Source: Oscillospiraceae bacterium (GTDB lineage Bacteria; Bacillota; Clostridia; Oscillospirales; JAAYXM01). From it: a stretch of DNA of 42,528 nucleotides. The DNA is taken from contig JAFYPW010000055.1 in NCBI GenBank assembly GCA_017559985.1, positions 1 through 42,528 on the forward strand. Reading direction: 5' to 3'. The stretch's first letter is position 1; every line of letters begins with the position of its first letter. Shown one piece after another: positions 39,794 through 42,528 of this stretch. A model generated the notes under the pieces. That model did not search any database and had not been told where the DNA came from. It saw nothing but the letters and a program-made list of their open reading frames with translations. A program made the position numbers and the translations under genes.

Positions 39794-40885
39794 TCAGATC
39801 ACCCCCACTCCTTTCATAGAAGCCACTATTGATATGAATACAAGAAGAGCAACACTTGTGCACATTGCGAGAACCTGTCCGAAGCTTTCAGCAAATCTGT
39901 CAGAAAGCTCAGATATTTTTCCGCCAATCAAAGGAGATGCCACACACGCGGCAAACTTGAACATAATATAGTTTATTGCCATGGTGAGAAACGGCGTTGC
40001 AAAAACCGAAAGAACGGTGAGCATCCCGAAAACACCTATCGCATTCTTCATAAGCAGCGCACCGGCTATCACAGTTTCGCTCACATTGGAAATCATACCG
40101 CCAACGACAGGTACTGTACCCGCCGCAAGCTGTGCCGCGCGAAGCCCTAACTTATCAACACCCGAGGCACTTATTCCGGAAACCGTAATGTATGACACGT
40201 ATGCACCGAGCAGTATTTTAAGTGTGCCGGATATAACTTTTGAAAGCAGTCCCGATATTCTTTGGAGCGTTCCGTTTTCCGTCGCGGCGTTTGCCGCAGC
40301 AAGAAATATATTTACATATACAAGCGGCATAAACACATAATTTATGATGCTTATCAGGACATTCGAAAACAGAAGCGTTGCCCCCGCTTTTGCCACTGCC
40401 GCTCCCGCTCCCGCACACGACGCCTCCGCTGCCGCAAGTGTCGGAATGAGCGATTTCAAAAACACATCTGTCCGGCTTATGAACTCACGTCCGAGGCTTA
40501 TAACGCTCGTTATGCTTCCGAAAGCACTCGCCGTGCACGCAAGCGCTCCCGAAAGCGCGGTTGCACTCTTCACGGCAGAGCCGTACTCTGAAAAAAGAGC
40601 ACCGATTGACGATGTGAGAAAAGATACTAAAACAAGTGTCATAACACAGCGGAGTCCGCCTGTGAAAATTTCTCCGGCGGACGAGCGCATCTTGTCCCAT
40701 ATTTTGCCGAGTCCTTCATTAAGTGAGATCCCCTCATCAAACTCAACATCCGTTGCGGGAGACGCCCGAACAAGCTCATCAATCCCGAAAGCCTCATATT
40801 GAGCTTGCGCAACATCCTCTTCCACAGCGAAGATCGGAACTACACTCAAAGCAATAGCCGTAAAAATACAGACTGCCAGTTTCAT
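39794..40885 (-). CDS. spoIIIAE: Stage III sporulation protein AE
   Basis: 363 residues. N-terminal signal-like segment (LAVCIFTAIALSVVPIFAVE), then about eight membrane segments. Family strings: LVSFLTSSIGALFSEYGSAV, FISRTDVFLKSLIPTLAAAE and PVVGGMISNVSETVIAGALL. It is thought to be the core membrane component of the mother-cell channel. 5 nt after spoIIIAD. Confidence 0.95.
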   Translation of the reverse strand: MKLAVCIFTAIALSVVPIFAVEEDVAQAQYEAFGIDELVRASPATDVEFDEGISLNEGLGKIWDKMRSSAGEIFTGGLRCVMTLVLVSFLTSSIGALFSEYGSAVKSATALSGALACTASAFGSITSVISLGREFISRTDVFLKSLIPTLAAAEASCAGAGAAVAKAGATLLFSNVLISIINYVFMPLVYVNIFLAAANAATENGTLQRISGLLSKVISGTLKILLGAYVSYITVSGISASGVDKLGLRAAQLAAGTVPVVGGMISNVSETVIAGALLMKNAIGVFGMLTVLSVFATPFLTMAINYIMFKFAACVASPLIGGKISELSDRFAESFGQVLAMCTSVALLVFISIVASMKGVGVI

Positions 40886-40890
40886 TTGTT

Positions 40891-41268
40891 CTACCTCAAA
40901 CCCGATATAATCATTTTCATAATGGGTACAGCATACGAAATCGCAAGTGCTCCGCCTATAAGTTCAACATACGACGCGACCGATGATGCACCGTTATCGC
41001 GACACATATCACTCGTGACTTTTATTATTATGCTTATACCCACCGTGCCAAAAAGCGGCGTGAGAAGCTCCTCACCGACACCCGCTTCTCCGGCAAGTTC
41101 TCTCACATATGAAAGCACAGTACCAAGAACTCCATATGCACTGACAGCAAGCGCAATCTGCACCGTAAGCGTTGCAGTCACAGACATTTCCGGAAGGTTC
41201 TTCCGAAAAAGAGTTATTACAATAACACCAAGCACAGCTATCGCACTTATCTTTAACAACACTTCCAT
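40891..41268 (-). CDS. spoIIIAD: Stage III sporulation protein AD
   Basis: 125 residues with about four membrane segments, starting MEVLLKISAIAVLGVIVITL; the family string LTPLFGTVGISIIIKVTSDM is near residue 69. Similar in fold to SpoIIIAC, encoded 3 nt upstream. Confidence 0.95.
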   Translation of the reverse strand: MEVLLKISAIAVLGVIVITLFRKNLPEMSVTATLTVQIALAVSAYGVLGTVLSYVRELAGEAGVGEELLTPLFGTVGISIIIKVTSDMCRDNGASSVASYVELIGGALAISYAVPIMKMIISGLR

Positions 41269-41271
41269 AAG

Positions 41272-41466
41272 CTAAAACCCGAAAGTCGATTTTACAAGAT
41301 CAAAAAGATTGCTTATTTCCTGTACTATTATCACAAGCACAACAATCAGCCCGGCAAGAGTTGTCATCATAGCCTGTTCTTCCCTACCCGAGCGCACAAG
41401 CAGCTGATTAAGCACAGCTACCAGAATGCCAATTGCCGCAACTTTAAAAATTAAATCTACCTGCAT
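41272..41466 (-). CDS. spoIIIAC: Stage III sporulation protein AC
   Basis: 64 residues, the normal family size, with two membrane helices: DLIFKVAAIGILVAVLNQLL and MTTLAGLIVVLVIIVQEISN. Starts 19 nt after spoIIIAB. Confidence 0.95.
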   Translation of the reverse strand: MQVDLIFKVAAIGILVAVLNQLLVRSGREEQAMMTTLAGLIVVLVIIVQEISNLFDLVKSTFGF

Positions 41467-41485
41467 TTGAAATCATCCTTATACA

Positions 41486-42001
41486 TCAGATAAAAACTAT
41501 CACAACTGCTATACCGCAAATTATACCGAGCTTCGCATAAAACCCGCCGAGTCTTTTCCTGTCGCGCGATGCTGACTGTGACATTGATTCCACGCAACGC
41601 GACGCGTGCTCTATCGCAAGTTTCTGCTCTTCGGCACTGTATCTCCCGAGAACATTTCCCAGAGCGGCTATAACCTCTGTCTCTTCTCCGCGAAGCCTTA
41701 AATAGTCAGCGTGTTTTATGTTCTTTACCCATATGAAACGAAATGGCGTGTCCGGTTTGTTCTTCATTTCTTCAAAACACTGCTTGAAAAATCCGTCAAG
41801 CGGCACGGGAGAAATCCCCGAAAGCTTTGACATAAGCTCATCAAGCGGAGTCAGGTATTGCCCTATCTCCGAATGCATTATGTCAAGCGCTCTAGAAAAA
41901 CCCGAAAGCACTCGCTCACGCGTGTTCAGATTTGCCGCCGCAGAAAAACCGAGAACTGCTGCTGCGCCGACTAAAATTATCGCACCGATTATTTTTATCA
42001 T
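41486..42001 (-). CDS. spoIIIAB: Stage III sporulation protein AB
   Basis: 171 residues. N-terminal membrane segment (MIKIIGAIILVGAAAVLGFS), a T2SF/GspF-like helical domain (RERVLSGFSRALDIMHSEIG, ~28-47) and a C-terminal membrane segment (LGIICGIAVVIVFI). The ATG overlaps the spoIIIAA stop by 4 nt. Confidence 0.94.
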   Translation of the reverse strand: MIKIIGAIILVGAAAVLGFSAAANLNTRERVLSGFSRALDIMHSEIGQYLTPLDELMSKLSGISPVPLDGFFKQCFEEMKNKPDTPFRFIWVKNIKHADYLRLRGEETEVIAALGNVLGRYSAEEQKLAIEHASRCVESMSQSASRDRKRLGGFYAKLGIICGIAVVIVFI

Positions 42002-42528
42002 ATTTCCACCTCTTTTGCAGACAGAAGCCTGTATGAAAAATTCCCTTCTTCTTTTTTGAGAATTACAATATTGCCAAAGATTTCAGCATTTAAAAGTTCC
42101 CGGTATAACGGGCGCCTAAAAAGTGACTTCTCATCGTCTCCGTGTGCCGTAGCAAGTATCCGCACTCCGCAATTTGTTATCGAAAATATTGCGTCAACAT
42201 CCTCCCTTGCAGTTATCTCGTCAAGCGCTATTACCTGCGGGGACATTGTGCGAAGAAGAAGCATAGCCCCCTGTGCTTTTGGTGCACCGTCGAGGACATC
42301 TGTACACCGACCTACGTCAAACTGCGCAACTCCGCCGTGCTTTGCCGCAATTTCGCCGCGCTCATCAACGAGGGATATCCGCACGCCTTTGTCCGATATG
42401 CGCCGCACAAGGTCACGCAGTATAGTTGTTTTTCCGTGTCCGGGCGGCGAGATTATAAGCGTGTTATCAAAAAGCGTTGACGCAGAAAGTTCTGAAAAGA
42501 GTTCTTCCGCAGCCGTTTTGATTTCCTT
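41998..42528 (-). CDS. spoIIIAA: Stage III sporulation protein AA, ATPase (partial; N-terminus off the right edge)
   Basis: 176 C-terminal residues of a protein usually over 300 residues; open to the window edge. It is a secretion-type (VirB11/GspE-like) ATPase: Walker A ISPPGHGKTTILRDL (~26-40 of the fragment), then ISLVDERGEIAAKHGG, GRCTDVLDGAPKAQGAMLLL and Walker B PQVIALDEI with ILATAHGDDEKSL. Walker A has His where many SpoIIIAA have Cys. It is the predicted motor of the SpoIIIA complex. Confidence 0.96.
   Translation of the reverse strand, partial: KEIKTAAEELFSELSASTLFDNTLIISPPGHGKTTILRDLVRRISDKGVRISLVDERGEIAAKHGGVAQFDVGRCTDVLDGAPKAQGAMLLLRTMSPQVIALDEITAREDVDAIFSITNCGVRILATAHGDDEKSLFRRPLYRELLNAEIFGNIVILKKEEGNFSYRLLSAKEVEI

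Noticed and set aside
1..42528. CRISPR arrays, insertion sequences, prophage or integrase genes
   Set aside because: No regularly spaced direct repeats, transposase or phage-like frames were seen; the only repeats are the internal module duplication and terminator palindromes.

Overview
The window is part of a chromosome from a spore-forming, low-to-mid GC Bacillota bacterium, most likely an anaerobic gut-type Clostridia. The evidence is the full spoIIIA operon (spoIIIAA partial through spoIIIAH), dipicolinate synthase dpaAB, Gram-positive housekeeping families (MscL, MgtE, UppP, FemAB, YitT, Asp23), strong AGGAGG ribosome binding sites, and frequent TTG/GTG starts. No phage, IS, CRISPR or rRNA was seen. 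The only tRNA is a single tRNA-Arg(ACG).

Region 1 (1-19.1 kb, nearly all minus strand) is accessory. It starts with a giant secreted polysaccharide-lyase-like protein (heparinase II/III fold with Ig-like and binding modules, at least 2844 residues, running off the left edge). Next comes an 887-residue secreted protein that shares a module with it. A four-gene operon follows: M81 (MlrC-like) metallohydrolase, an M24/creatinase-fold protein with an eroded metal site, an ASRT-family small-molecule-binding protein, and an AraC regulator. Then come a second AraC regulator and two tandem FemAB-type aminoacyltransferases, and a 60-residue protein with 11 cysteines. This looks like a locus for sensing and degrading an acidic or amino-sugar-containing glycan or a small amide/peptide, but no substrate can be read from the sequence.

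Region 2 (19.1-31.1 kb) is core metabolism and envelope. It holds an AI-2E-type exporter, converging on a minus-strand operon gtrA-like / eamA-like / yuiD-like / rsmE / rluB-like. A plus-strand operon mntP-pyrR-glnA follows, then the tRNA-Arg, a small membrane protein, a lipoprotein/NfeD/SPFH/MscL operon, and folT-uppP under a tetrahydrofolate riboswitch with a ribosome-binding-site sequestering hairpin.

Region 3 (31.1-42.5 kb) holds dpaAB, and mgtE on the minus strand with a ~210-nt leader that encodes a 28-residue candidate leader peptide and has no M-box hallmarks. It continues with yitT, an orphan MacB/LolD-type ATPase, dCMP deaminase, endonuclease III and a HAD phosphatase on the plus strand, then asp23 and the spoIIIA operon on the minus strand. 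Perfect hairpins with U-tracts separate the convergent pairs.

The observations most worth following up are the M81 / degenerate M24 / ASRT / AraC operon beside the giant lyase, the mgtE leader with its basic short peptide, the Cys-rich peptide with a palindrome ahead of its ribosome binding site, and the THF-riboswitch-controlled folT-uppP unit.
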